64,000 bases of DNA from Naematelia aurantialba. Taxonomy: Eukaryota > Basidiomycota > Tremellomycetes > Tremellales > Naemateliaceae. Position 1 is the first letter of the stretch, and every line of letters begins with the position of its first letter. Positions 22,481-34,800 of the stretch are shown in pieces. The DNA is taken from positions 1,798,001 through 1,862,000 of the forward strand of contig JAKFAO010000001.1 in the NCBI GenBank assembly GCA_021527695.1. Direction: 5' to 3'. The translations under genes and the position numbers were made by a program. Under the pieces are notes generated by a model. That model worked only from the letters and a program-made list of their open reading frames with translations, was not told the DNA's origin and did no database searches.

Positions 22481-25400
22481 TTACAGTTCAAATGTCTAAT
22501 GGAGGCATTGTATCAGCGAGAGACGAGTGGTTGGATCGCGAGAGATGAGAAAGTGGATCATGAGAGATGAGAAAGTTGGAACATGAGAGACGAGTGGCTG
22601 AATCACGAGAGACGAGTGGCTGAATCATACGAGACGAGCAGGTTGGACAGTCGTAACCAGTAACCAGTAACCAGTAACCAGTAACCAGTAACCAGCAAGG
22701 CAACCCACCTCGACGAGCATGACGAGTCCCCGCGGCGAAAGCGCCAACAGCGCCTGCTCGACCCGAGACAGCGGCAGCGGCCGCATGCCATCTTCCGCCA
22801 CGACCTCGCACATCCGCCCCGAGGGGATGTGCCGCACTTCTGCGCGCGAGCCATGTTGCTCAAATAGCAATAGGTGCGGATTTCGAAACACCGCGTACGA
22901 GGGGACTAGGTTCCATCGAAGGCAGGCGCCGTCGCGGGCTACCTCGCCGTCTGTGCATGTCAGCAGTAGCGCGGTAGCTAAAACAGCCATGATCCGGAGC
23001 TCGTGATGACGCGGGCGAAAGGCGATCCAAGGAACAATCGATCCAAGATACAATCGATCAGAGAAACAATCGATCCAAGAAACAATCGATCTGAGAACCA
23101 AGCGACAACGCAGAACCACGAGAAGAGACAGCGGACGTATAGTACCAGCAGCCACACGCACATTTCGTGACAAAACACCCGCCCATCTCGTAGACCAGCA
23201 AAAACTCATTCTCGCCAACCTGGTACATCCCCAGCGGCCGAGACGCCACCACCCGCCACACCGGCGACGCTGCCCCCGCCGCACCCGCCCCCGGACTGGG
23301 CGGCATGACCGGGATCGAGCTGAACGTCGGGTTCCCCGGCTCGGCAATGACTATCCCCTTTTCCGTGACGACCGCGATGGTCTGTTTGAAGAATGCCAGC
23401 TCGGACGCAAAGCCCGGCACGCTCAGCGTGGCGAACTGCCGGAACGGGGAGGGCGCCGGAACGCCCCCGGAGGGCGACGGGAGGAGGGGTTCGTGTAGGT
23501 GCAATATGGTCGAATGCGAGTTACGCGAGTGGACTGCATGGACGACTGCGGGGGTCAGCTTGAACAGCGGTCCGGTACCAGCTATCTGCTGTGTGTTTTG
23601 TTGGAACGACTGGCATTGATTGTCAGGGCGTGGAACTGTTGTTCGTAGTTGAGGATACGCAAGTGTTGTTTGCGAGGAAGTACAGTTGTTCATAGCAGCA
23701 AAAGCTCACCAAGCAGTCTGCCTTTGGTCGTGCCCACCCGCGCGAACACCACCGGTTCACGACTGAGCTCCATGGCATGCGAACCAGCCTGCTGCACCCA
23801 CGTGCTAGGCTCGCTCGTGGGCATGAGCTCGCGCAGGTCAAACGCCAGCAACCGCCCAGACGACACAATCAACATCTGCCCAAAGTCCGGCACCATCGAT
23901 ATCGACTGCACCTCTCCACTGTTCAACTTGATCAATTCGCGCTGCGCTGATGTCTGTCAGCTACGACCAGCGTTGAAAACCTACATTTCGTGTCGTTTCG
24001 CCAGCCTAGCCAGACGGACTTGGCCGTCGCCACTGCCAACGTCTCGCGAGTCAGCCACTGGAACGAGTCTGCCGCCAGTAGTGGCCCGCCGATATCAGCT
24101 GTTACCGATAAACGATGCATCGCGAAGATCTAGCGCGTCAGCTCGTGAGATCTGAACGAATACAACAACGCTCACTCTGTTGCTTTCCATGTCGAATTTC
24201 CGCAAGGTCTTTGCACCTTCGATCCTCTCTCGCCACTGCTCCCTACAAGGTTGTTTAGCCTACACAACCTAGACTGTCCATTGGCCACGCACCGTGCCCC
24301 GGGGGTCGCAGTGCAGAGCGTGTACGACCTGTCATTGGGACCGCCGGGCGTGGATATTGTGAACGGGAACATCAATCTCTCGGGCTGGAAGACGGGTTCG
24401 AGCCTGCCTGGATCAGTTTCTCCAAACTGCAAGTGACAAGTGACAAGTGACAAGTCTAAGAACCCACAGATTCCCGTCTGCGCGTTTTTTATATCGCATC
24501 ATGCCGTCGTGCCTCCTCTCTGGCGGCCCATCTACAGGATCTACCGTCAGAAAGTCGAGGTGGATCGGCTAGGCATCTCAGCGTCGTGAAAAATGAGATT
24601 GAGACGTGCTAACCCGAGAAACAACGATGTGTTTGCCGCCCTCGATGTCTCGAGCCAAGATAAAGTAGTTGTCCAGTAAAAAGGCATGCAAGTCTTGCCA
24701 TCCGTGCCAGTTGGTCTCGCTTCGTACTCGCCGGAATACGTATCCAGAATGAACCAGGGTCCGTTTTGGCTCGGCAACATCCAGTTCCTACGAGCTATCA
24801 GCTGTGCACACAGGCGAGATATGCGGACGGTAGGATTTCGACGGGTGGTATGGAGATAGGTGGTGCGTGCAAAGGGCGATGAATGCATGAGGGGTACGAG
24901 GCAAGAAAGTGTATAACTCACCACAATCTCTCCTTTTCGGAACAGGAGCCGCTCAGCCACATTCCAAAGCTTGATCTTGGCCTCTGCGCTCTCTATACCA
25001 AGCTGCGCATCTCAGCGTTGAGCTATACTAGAGACGTAGTTGGAATTGGGACGACATTGGGTGCTCGTCGCTCACCTGACTGCCTCTGAGCGCACTGGAC
25101 AGGATCTGCTCCAACATCGGTAATTGCTCTTTATCGGCATGTCCTTCGGGCGTGTGTTTCAGCAGACTCTGGAACATGAGGATCAGGCGCGGTAGACGCG
25201 ATATCGGCCGTTGTAGGAAGCTCGACTAGACGCGTCAGAAACAGGTCACCCCTCCTCGGTCGATCACCCCTCGGTCGACCTGCAGGCTCCTGCATATCCG
25301 CAGAGTCTCGTTGCAGCGTCTGGCCGAGGCAGTCGAGAAGGACTCACGACGTCGCGTCGCCTGGTGAGTTCGTGCGTGTTTCGTTCTGCAAGGAATTCGC

Positions 25401-27330
25401 GAAACGCAGGATTGCGGTCGCTCTCCCGACGTATCCGCGCCTCGGCAAACGGGTAGTTCTTCATATACTGCAACGGCTCAGTCGTGCAGACAAACACTCA
25501 GACTTACCGTCTCATAAAGACCTATCATCTCGAGAAAAGCTTCGAGAAAGAGGTCCGCGGCGGTAGTCACCTACACACCAGTTAACAATCAGGGGTTACT
25601 GTGGCGCGCGTCTAGTGCAATGGATATCGCTCACCAGGGGCCACTCGGCTCGCTGACGTTCCATCAGCCTGTCGAGAAGCTTCGCATGGCCAGTGTAGAT
25701 CGCGGGGATGGTGCTGAACACCTCTGTGACGAATGCTTGCAACCTCGGCTCGGGAGCCAGCAGCGGGGGCTGGTGCTCGAGTAGCGGCTGGATGAACACC
25801 TATCCAGCAGAGTCAGATTGGCCGCTCCAAGGCGGATGAGAAGGAAGCGGGGCAAAGGGAGAGAACGAGAACAGATGGGAGGGGGGAAGGGGGTGGGGAT
25901 GGAGGGGGAGGGATGGATGGTGCCGGAGACGCACCTGGAAGATCGTGCGCAGATCACGCACGTATGCGACCTCGCCACTGATCAGCTCCCACAGATTGCC
26001 CTGGCGCTTGACCTCATCCTTCTTTAGGCTGCGGCGGACGGAGGCGTCGACGAGATCGTGCCAATCTGGGATATGGTTGGGGTCCCGTAAGGCGCCTCCG
26101 TCCGACGAGAAGGAGGTATACGGCGAAGTCATGCTCGAGGTCGTGGGTGTGCTGGTGCTGGTCTTGGCTTTCGGGGGGAAACCGGGGTGAACAGGCTGGG
26201 CCGCCGGGCGAGGCGGTAGAGGGAGAGATACGGTGGACTGTGAGGACTGGTAGGCCAGGAGCAAGTTGTAGCTGTCTGAGGGGGAGATTTTGGGGCGGCC
26301 CGACCGCCCGCCCACCCGCTGCTGATCATCAGCTCGTGTCGGCTGGATTACGTAGTAACCGTTGTAGGTGTGTAGGTGTAGAGGGAGCGCGAGAGGAGAG
26401 GCAGGTAAGTGATGGATACAGTGGATCTGTGAGGCAAGATGCAGCAGATATGCGGGGTTGAAGTTGCAAGGAGGTGGTAGATTACCGGTGGGTCGTGGGC
26501 AGTGGGTGGGTACTTGGTAGGATGCCGACTCACATCCGGAGGGTTGGGAAAGGTAGACAAATGCGTCTCTGATAATGCATGACCGATAGACGACGTCCCG
26601 GGACTGTGCATGCCCGAGTCGACCGACGCAGCCGGCTGAGGTGGTGGTCAGTCGTCCCGCCTCACATCTGGTGGGCACTCACGGTCGCTCGAAGTCGTGC
26701 CGAGCCGACGAAACTCGGGTCTATCCAGCTGTACACCTCGGAGCCGGACCCTTCCTCCGTCGCGCTGTCTGGCTCGTACTCGTACTCCCCGTCCGTGCCC
26801 TCTCTTGTCCCCAAGACGTCCCTCCCCTCCCTTGCCGTAGCCGTGCGCGGCCGGTCGCTCGTCCCCGCTATCCCGGTTCCATTGCCAATGGTCGTTGTGG
26901 TCGTTCCGTTTCTCGTTACCCCTCCAGATCCAGAGGCTTCTTGCTCCAGGTTCTCGTTTGCATCTGCCGTCCGCAGAGCTGTATAAGGATCCAGAACCTC
27001 GTTTCCTCCTCCTCCTCCGCCTCCTCCTCCTCGTTGAACCGGGTCCACATCCACATGCCCATCTCCGGTTGTCGGCAACGACGAAGTCGTCGGCGTCAGA
27101 GTCTGGGCTCGCGGAGGTGCCAGGGCGCGACCACTGGGGGACGAGGACGACGAGGACGAGGCCCAGCCGGAGCGCTTTCGCCCCGCAACCGACAGCCTCC
27201 ACCTGCGAAACTTGCCAGACCTACAGCCCTCTGCGTCGTCCGACCCCGCACTGCCAGAGCCTGAGCGTGGAAGCGAGGCAGAAATGGGTCCTGGGGTGCG
27301 AGACGCGGGCACAGCCACGGCAGTCGACAT
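22481..27330 (-). CDS. Rho1 guanine-nucleotide exchange factor, DH-PH-CNH (ROM2-like)
   Basis: Activates a Rho-type GTPase for cell-wall integrity and polarity at the plasma membrane. Start at 27330 (MSTAVAVPASRTPGPIS). A long Ser/Pro/Gly-rich disordered region follows, to DPNHIPDWHDLVDASVRRSL. The DH domain begins QGNLWELISGEVAYVRDLRT (about 25930-25990) and continues with LFLEAFLEMIGLYE, YMKNYPFAEARIRRE and PISRLPRLILMFQSLLKHTP. The PH domain contains WMLPSQNGPW, HAFLLDNYFILARDIEGGKH and PIHLDFLTV (about 24560-24690). The CNH domain covers the 3' third: VWLGWRNDTK, VPDFGQMLIVSSGRLLAFDL, FVTKY GEVARDG and LVPSYAVFRNPHLLLFEQHG. About 1,150 residues, some 15 introns. The last exon is inferred: LVMLVE spliced to TFEL and a stop at 22481; read-through to 22625 is the alternative. 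Confidence 0.87.
22530..22640 (-). repeat. 22-bp GAGAGACGAGTGG(C/T)TG-type minisatellite
   Basis: Four to five imperfect copies of a unit like GAGAGACGAGTGGCTGAATC, alternating with GAGAGATGAGAAAGT, lie in the proposed last intron of the Rho GEF gene. Confidence 0.75.
22653..22700 (-). repeat. Heptamer minisatellite (GGTTACT sense) in the last Rho GEF intron
   Basis: Six copies of AGTAACC on the plus strand read GGTTACT in the transcript, immediately after the proposed GTGGGT donor that follows LVMLVE. Confidence 0.88.
23022..23098 (-). repeat. About 19-bp CAATCGATC tandem repeat in a Rho GEF intron
   Basis: Four imperfect copies of CAATCGATCCAAGAAA lie in the intron that joins GGCFVTK to GEVARDGACLRW within the CNH domain. 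Confidence 0.8.
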
Positions 27331-27647
27331 GCTCTCAGTGCTTAGGCCGGCGAGTTCAACCCGTCCCGGAGAGACATGTGGTGGCGATGGGTCGAGTACG
27401 ACTCGGAAAGTGAAAGAGTGCGGAAATGTGTACAGATGTGCAGCGACAATCTTGGTTTCGTGCCTGTGATGACGCGGGGCGATGACCAAAGGCTGTGGTG
27501 CTTTGGACACTGTGTCTGTGCGGCCATGGGGGGGGGGGGGGGTGCGTCGAGCAACCGAAACCTAGTGTCAAGCCGTCCAGCGCATCTAAGATGTACAACT
27601 CGCTCGTGGCAAGGTGTTCGTCATGGTATGCATCAAGGTATCAGGCA
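27331..27647. other. Rho GEF 5' flank
   Basis: About 320 bp between the Rho GEF start and the acylphosphatase stop (both minus). It contains a C/G homopolymer of 14 G at about 27528-27541. No gene seen. Confidence 0.4.
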
Positions 27648-28402
27648 TCAACGCCTAACCTCGAATCCCGTCAATCGCCCACCCAGAGCCTTCTCGGCCT
27701 CTTGTTCCGAGATGTCTCGTTTTTCCGTGATGAGTTCCACGCCATCCACCTCGGCCGCTGCAGGCCCTCTGTGCAGGTACGCGTGGCTGCGGGCATTAGA
27801 CTGCACACCTACTCTGCTTGACGGGGTCACACGAGAAACCCAGGGGAAGGGGGAGAGGGGTCCTCTATGCTTCCTGTGCACTGCGAGTCTGGGTCTGAGA
27901 GTTTGGGGAGGGAGGAGGTGTATGTGGCCGCACGTACAACTGCTTGATTTTGTCGCGGGGCCCGATGGCGGCACCTTCGACGCTGGAATCAGGGTGGTTG
28001 CGACACCAACCTGTTAGGCCGAGGCGCTGAGCCCTGCGGATGTAAGCCGTTTCCGCGTCTAGTACATCCCACCCTCCCTCCTGAAGTATCTGGCCCCGCA
28101 GATCCTGTTACCAGTCCCGAGACAGGTGCAGTGAAGTACGGAAGCTAGCTGGCATGGAAAAAAGAGGGGCAAAGGACAGAGGAGCTGGTCTGAAGGAAGG
28201 AAGACGGCCTACTCTTTCTGCGTGGCGTAGCGGAAACTGACGCCCTGTCGTCAACCAAGCCAGTACCGTGGCTCACCTGCACGGTCCCTGTGCTAAGCCC
28301 ATCTCAGCCTCAATCAGCGGCTACTTGTCATTGTGCATGGTCAACGGCCAAAGCCAGCCGCCGAGCGTATGCGTACACTTTGAATTGGATGAGGTCCACC
28401 AT
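27648..28402 (-). CDS. Acylphosphatase (five exons, one microexon)
   Basis: Hydrolyses carboxyl-phosphate bonds of acyl phosphates, in the cytosol. The 96-residue protein is only visible after splicing: exon 1 28377-28402 (MVDLIQFKV), exon 2 28277-28292 (16 nt, TGTVQ), exon 3 28213-28244 (GVSFRYATQK), exon 4 27938-28033 (AQRLGLTGWCRNHPDSSVEG), exon 5 27648-27768 (VDGVELITEKRDISEQEAEK and LGGRLTGFEVRR). All junctions keep frame, and the total is 97 codons with TGA. The catalytic Arg sits in the GTVQGVSFR phosphate-binding loop and the catalytic Asn in GWCRN, both as in the family. Length equals the usual 90-100 residues. Introns are 84, 32, 179 and 169 nt; the 32-nt intron is remarkably short. 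Divergent from the MCAT-like gene. Confidence 0.85.
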
Positions 28403-28800
28403 CGCCCCCCACCGTGCTGTTGTCGGCCGCAGCTTGACGGGCTCAACGAGGGTGCGCTGCCAGTCGGATCGTCTCCGCCTGCCTACTAGACTGGCCTTGC
28501 CAGGTCTTGTCTTGCGTTCGACGTGCACGCTGCGCCAGAGTGCGTCAACGACAGAGTATACTCAAGAGGCAAGACGTGAAAGCTACCGAGTAATGCCGAT
28601 TCGCTGCAACGCAGGACCGGCACGAGGCGATAACCGGCTCTCAGAGTCGGCTCGGGCAACAACACTGGGATACCGTGTCAACGCTCTACCATCTACCATC
28701 TGCCATCTACCATCTACCATCAAGCCAACCAAGCACAGCAAGAGCACCGATCGCAACCGCATAAACTCGTTGTTTCACGAGGACACACCCCCAAATCACG
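28403..28800. promoter_or_regulatory. Divergent promoter of acylphosphatase and MCAT-like genes
   Basis: About 400 bp shared upstream region. At 28685-28721 there is a tandem heptamer, CTACCAT with one CTGCCAT unit, about 80 bp before the MCAT-like start codon and therefore probably in its 5' leader. Confidence 0.5.
28685..28721 (+). repeat. CTACCAT heptamer tandem repeat
   Basis: Five units, one with CTGCCAT, in the probable 5' leader of the MCAT-like gene. Confidence 0.85.
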
Positions 28801-30995
28801 ATGCGACGGAGCGCGCTACCCGCCGTGGCTCGACTCGCCTCTCCCGTGCGCTCTGAGCGGCGCTCCCTCGTCACCCTTCCTTCCTTGTTCCCCCAGCCCC
28901 CCGTCCAGCCATACATGCGTTCCGCAACCACCACAACAGCAAGCACCGACTGGCTGTCGTGGCTGAAAAAGGCCTCGGCACTCAAAAACAGCAGCTCAGA
29001 GCAGGGTGGCACCGCGCTCCTTTTTGCTGGTCTCGTGAGCACCCTCTCCATTCCCCCCGCGCTGGTGGCTCGGAGAATACGGCCCCTCCCATCCTTGCCT
29101 CGTTGACAGATTGACATCCCTCGCATCCCCGCCTCGTTGACAATCGATTCTGATCCGGCAGGGCTCGTACCCCCATACTCCCCATTCTCCGACGCCCGCG
29201 TCCATGCTCGTATGGGAACAAGCGTCCGAGGCGCTGCTAGTTCCCGACGCGACGATCGGCTACTTTCCACTCAACATGGAGGAATTCGCAGGGAACCTTC
29301 GCGCCGGAGCAGCAGGTATCAGAGGCTGGATGAGAGGCTGGGTAGAGGGACGTAGTCTGGTACGCTTTCCCGCCTTCCCGCTGTCCCGCAAACCATGAAC
29401 GAGAGCGTGGTCTGCCTCACAAGGTACAGGAGCTGACCGGCGGCAGGACGAGCTGATGAGGCGGCCGGATGTGACCGCGGCGTTCATCCTTACTTCCTCG
29501 GTGGCCATTCTCGCCAGTGAACAGGTCAGCCTCCCGCTCCCTCCTTCTCCCCAGACACCCTCACATCATGGGCAAGCTATGCTGATGTGTTCAGGAACGA
29601 TCAGGCTCAGAGACCTGGGTTCCACCAGGCACAACCCATCTCGCAGGCCATGGGTTCATCGGTACCCTCACCGCGCTGGTGGCTGCTGGCCAGCTTGACC
29701 TTGCGACCGGTGTCCGCCTTGCAGTCAGTGTTCTTCGTATTCTTCATCCTTCCACATGCCGTGACATACCGTCCCTCACAGGGCATCAAACGATCCACGG
29801 CGACGCTGCTGTCTGTTATCTGCTGTCTGCTGTCTGCTGTCTGCTGCCCGAAGTTGCACACTTGCATATGCTGACATCACCAGATGATCTACGCCTCCCT
29901 GCCGCCCGTACCACCAGGCGCCGAACCCCAGAAATTCCTGACGACAGTCATCTCGGCCCGCCTGTTCCACTCGCTCTCATCCCCACCTTTAGACGTCCCA
30001 TTTGGCGACTATCAGCCCTACGGGGATGCAGGAGCGGCCGAGTCAAGTGCTGCGCCAGCTCATAGGAGGCGCGCGATGCAGTTGATTTTGGACGAGGTCC
30101 ATTCTCTGCAGAACGAGTGGGAGGTGCAGGGCAAGGAGTGGGCTGCGGCGGGGATCATCAATTCCAGCAAGGTGTGCGTCGTCACTGTCAGTCGGTTTTT
30201 CTTCTCCCTGTGCGCAGGTTTCTTCACTGTGCGGATTCTCTTCACTTTGCCGAGTCTCTCCTTCGTATCGAATCGCACCACTGCGCCGAGTCTCCGCACT
30301 ATGCGAATTCTCCCCACAACACCGAGTCGCTTTACGCCGCCGACGTATGCCTCTGCCGTGCCAGCATCTGGGCTGCTACTTAGATATCATGCTAACCAGA
30401 TCAGGGGACGCAAAACGCTGTCCTGCAGCTCATCGAGAGGCTGCAGCATCTGAGTCTGGCGAATCCAGTCATGGACGTCCTTATGCCGTGAGCTGGCCCC
30501 TCTGACAATCTCCCCTCGCCGCTCACGACTTAGATGTCCCTACCACACCATGCTCATGGCGCACGCTGTGCCAAAGTTCCGCGAGACGCTCAGTCGGGCC
30601 AACTTTCGCAACTCGGACGCAGCGGGAGCATCAACCCCATCCGACGTCATCATCCTCGACCCAATGACTACGTATCCGGTCCGTGTTCTGCTCCCTCACT
30701 GTCTTGTATCGTCAGAAGTATTGAATTTGGCTGACTAGTAGAGCAGATTGAAAGCGCTGCGACCTCGCTGATACCCCACTTGACGAACCAGCTTCGCTGG
30801 CACAAGACGCTTTCGCGGTTATATCGACCGATTGTACCCGACGTGACTTCATTCAAGACGGTCGGCAGAGGTGCCAAGGGCCTGGGCGTGATGCTGCGAG
30901 GAGAACTGAGGCAGCGGCCAGAGGGAGCAGTGAACGTACAGGTCGAGGAGTTTGGAGTCAAGACGATGTCTGTCGTGCCGAGAGCTCGATTATGA
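28801..30995 (+). CDS. Mitochondrial malonyl-CoA:ACP transacylase-like protein, active site degenerate
   Basis: By fold a relative of mitochondrial MCAT (Mct1/FabD), which loads malonyl onto ACP for mitochondrial fatty acid and lipoate synthesis. The first 50 residues (MRRSALPAVARLASPVRSER) look like a mitochondrial targeting peptide. Exon order follows MCAT: LLFAGLGSYP in place of FPGQGSQ; MLVWEQASEALLVPD; TAAFILTSSVAILASE; HLAGHGFIGTLTALVAAGQL in place of GHSLGEYxALVxAG; GVRLAMIYASL where RxxRG is usual; AAAGIINSSKGTQNAVLQLI; MPCPYHTMLM (His retained); LIPHLTNQLRWHKTL; TVGRGAKGLGVML; stop at 30993-30995. The nucleophilic Ser is Gly, the oxyanion-loop Gln is Leu and the substrate-carboxylate Arg is missing. 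Probably a pseudoenzyme or one with changed chemistry. About 430 residues. Confidence 0.78.
29804..29847 (+). repeat. Heptamer minisatellite (GTCTGCT sense) in an MCAT-like intron
   Basis: About five to six copies of TCTGCTG, equivalent to GTCTGCT, inside the intron between the exons encoding GVRLA and MIYASLPPV. Confidence 0.85.
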
Positions 30996-31843
30996 GACTG
31001 GTGTAAAACGGGGCAGCACTAGGCGATCTTCTACAGATCTTCGACGCCAAAGAGAAATTACCCAAAACGGGTAGGCTCGCGTGAAATTTGTCCTTTCCAT
31101 CAACAGCCTCGGCCACGCAGCGGCAGGTTTTTTTTTTTTTTTCTATTGTTGGCCGAGGGTGTGGTGCCTCAATTTCTGGGCTTTGATTCCGTTCCCGTGT
31201 CGCCTCTTGCAGAGAGTGGCGGCGAATGCGGGTGTTGTCGACGCTGGCAGTACAGTCATTCATTCCCTTGATTCTTTGGTGTGCTTGCTTTGGATATCCT
31301 TGTAAAGTGGTACAGCTGGGGAGAGAACCATCGCTCGTTAGAATTGTCTGTCTGTCCATTTGTCGACCCCTCTGCCACTCTCTGCCCGTGGGTGGATCCC
31401 AAGCGACTCGATTACAAATTAGAGCGAGAACCGTATTATCGCGCTGGCACCGGCAGAACACCGCGCGGCCCCCCCTACGCCTTTGTAGGCTACCGACTTT
31501 TGCCTGTGCGTCTTGCGCCTTTGTGGCGGGGGGATACGTGCATCCCACGCCTTTCCTTCCATCCCTCCCCAGCCTCGCAGCCCATCACGCTCGAGTCGTC
31601 GACGGCCATCACACCGCGTCTGTCCATCCCGTTCATTTCGTTCCCTTTGTAGTCTCCATCACAATCGTCTGTACTATTCTCTATTCTCTATCATCACCTG
31701 TCTCTCCTATAGCACATCGCCTGTCTCTACTCCCTGTCGCACCACCTGTCTTTCTTCCTTATTACGCCTCACCTGTCTCTCTTCCTCGTTAACTCACCTG
31801 TCTGGTCGCTCCATCTTGTGGATCATCCCGAGTCCACCGTAGC
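30996..31843. promoter_or_regulatory. Upstream region of the Zn2Cys6 factor
   Basis: About 850 bp between the MCAT-like stop and the factor's ATG, both plus strand. It has a 15-T run at about 31128-31142 and a strongly C/T-rich stretch from 31540 to 31815 with CACCTGTCT near-repeats (31695-31805), a likely pyrimidine-rich 5' leader. No gene supported. Confidence 0.45.
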
Positions 31844-34800
31844 ATGCCCGGCCCCACCATCGTGTCGCAGTTCCGGCTTCACGGTAACAACAACAATATC
31901 GCCGAACGGCCAGACCTGGACGGGACGATCCCGATCGACATGGCCGTGCCGGCGCAGCCTGATGCAGCGGCCTCGGGATCGTCGGCAGCAGCAGCAGCAG
32001 GGAACCACGGCGAGGTCGCGGGCGTGTTGAGGCGGAATCAGGCCTGTCTGGCTTGTCGCCGGAGGAAGTTGAAGTGCGATGCGGTGGGTCTTTCTGTGCA
32101 ATCGCGTCCCATCATGGCATCCGTACTTCCACACGTCCACACATCCACACATCCACACATCCACACATCCATGACGTTCATGACATCGATAAGACCCATA
32201 CATCCATATACCCATACATCCATTGCATCGATAACACCCATGACATCCATGCCCCGCCCTTCATATACATCAGCGATATCATCCATCGTAGAGGCTGAAA
32301 CCACCCAGCAACGGCCACACTGCTCCACCTGCGTGCGCTCGTACAAGCACCTGATGCGCACCGCGCCGCGCAGCAATCCAGTCTTAACGTGCGAATACGA
32401 CGACGGCGGCGCCGTCGGACACGAAGGCGAGGAACGCCGGTCTGTGTCGGAAGAGATGGGCAGCGGGGACGACGAGGGTGAAGTCGTGCGGAATAAGAAG
32501 AAGAAGAAGGCGTCGACGGGCGAGCCAAAGCGGAAACGCAAGGATGAGGAGGACAATGAAGCGGAACAGCTGAGGAAGAAGATTGGTGCGTGCTCGCTCC
32601 CCCACTCCCATCCACGCACCCATCATTCTGACGCACCCACCCTCTGAAGCACCCACTCTTCTGAAGCACCCACTCTTCTGAAGCACCCACTCTTCTGAAT
32701 CCAATCCTTCGCTGACTCGACATCCCTTGACTGACACTCGCTCGTTGCTCACCAAGCACTGCTGACCGCCGGTATAGAGGAACTAGAGCTGCAGCTCGCC
32801 CAAAAAGGCGGCCCCGCCAATCCGCCACCAGCCCACTCGAAGCACAGCGCGCCAGGACGGGATAGATCATGGCTCCATGACGACATCTCCGCACCCTCGC
32901 CCACCGCATTCCTCGAGATGCTCTCGTCCACCGCCACTGCGCAAATAGCCGAAACGAGCAGTATTCCTGGCCTCCGCAGTGGCGTGCCGGAACATACCAT
33001 GATGGGAGACACCGCAAGTTATACGGGCTCGACAGGTCTCACCCCCTTCCTCTCCAACGACTGGACGCCTGCACCGGAAGAAAAGACGTCAAACCTCGAG
33101 CGCCAGCCGACCATCGAGTCGAATGCTTCCGCCACCTCCGAGTCGCGTCGACCCAGCGAGCAGGGCACAGAGCAGTCGCCGTTCACCTCTGCATCGGGTT
33201 CTGGAGTCTCGGGTCTCTCTCCGAACGCAGTCTTCAACTTCTCGCCTGGTCCAACGCACCGTGTTTACATCCAAAATCCGGGGAATGGCTCGTCCTGGTT
33301 CATCAACAACCCCTCCGGCCCACCCAGCCCCTACCCCACCAAAAGAGACCAATATGCCGAACCAGACGCAAGTGGTACTATTCATCCCTCGACCATGGGC
33401 GACGGACCCTGGCGCGCTGTAGAGACCGTCGAGACAATCTTTGCGCAGGCCATCCCGGGTGTACAAGCGCAACCAGAAGTACCTGGTCCGGGGGAACGAC
33501 AAGCAGAGGGCATCGACGCGACTCTTGCGCTAGACCCTGAGCTGCAGCAACAGCTCCTCATGGATCTCTTCTGGCCTGGATGGCCACCGAACCTGCCCGA
33601 GCCGAACATCGTCAACGACCTCGTCGAGGCGTTCTTCGAGCTCGTGCCAAATATCCCGCGCGTCCTTCATCGAGCGCGTTTTCTCGCTCGACTGGCCCTG
33701 CCGCCGACCCACTCGAACTTTCCACATCCAGCGCTCATTCACGCCATCTGCAGTTCGGCGGCCGCATGGTGTCACCCCGACGTGTACGCGAGGAGCGCAG
33801 CGGCAAAGTTCATGTACAGCAGTGCCGAAGGCAAGCAAGCCAACCCGATTAGCTTTGGCCTGCGCCAAGCCGCATATGGCAAAGAAGCGGTCCAGGATGG
33901 ACTAAATACCGGAAATCGGCTGTTCGATGTCGTTCGAGCGATGATCATTCTGTCTCGCGTGTTCATCGATGACACGCGCATGCTGGAATGTTGGGCGTAC
34001 TGCGGCCTCGTGGCACGGATGATCCTCCCGCTAGGTCTGAATGTGCGCAGTGCAGAATTGTCGTTAAAGTCGGTTATGCTGCCTCCGCCGGTGGACGCGC
34101 TCGAGAGGGAGGAGAGGAGGGTGTGTTTATGGATGGCACTCTATCACGATACTATTGCCAGCGCGGCATCTGGATGGGGCACGTCTATGGCGCTAGACGA
34201 GTTGGTAAGTCCGAGTCTGCTCCCCAACGCTCTACTCCGACTCTCGCTCCGTCGCGTCCCGAGTCACGAGTGCTGTCGACGAGAAACTGACGGCATTAGA
34301 CTGTGCCATTACCTGTATCAGCGAAGGAGTTTGAGCTGGGTGCCGAAGTAATGGAGCCAAACCCACAGGACCTCGAATCACCCGACTTTTGGACAAAGCA
34401 CCCCGTTGCGGACTCGTTCGTCATGGTCCTCAAAGGTGAGTCCCTCGTCATTCGTGTAGCTAGCCATGACGAGCGCGAGGCTGATGGCTGTAGCGGCGGT
34501 ACTCATGAATCGCGTTACGAAGTTCGTGAGGAAGTGGAAGAACCGGCGTCTGAGGGACAATGATGATTATGACGGGATGCAGCGGCCAGAGTTCAGGGAG
34601 CTGGCCAATGCGATCGCTTGTTTACAGTACGTTGATCGTTCTTCTCAGCACACCAAACTCGGCCTCCGAGTCGTGGTTGGACGCCTATGTCTGGCCTGGA
34701 CATCGAGTCCCGTCACTTGTCTGGATACCTTCACCATGATTCCCCACTGCTGACTAAGTTTTATAACTCTGTCCTGGACTCTATACCCAGAGTCGTCGCT

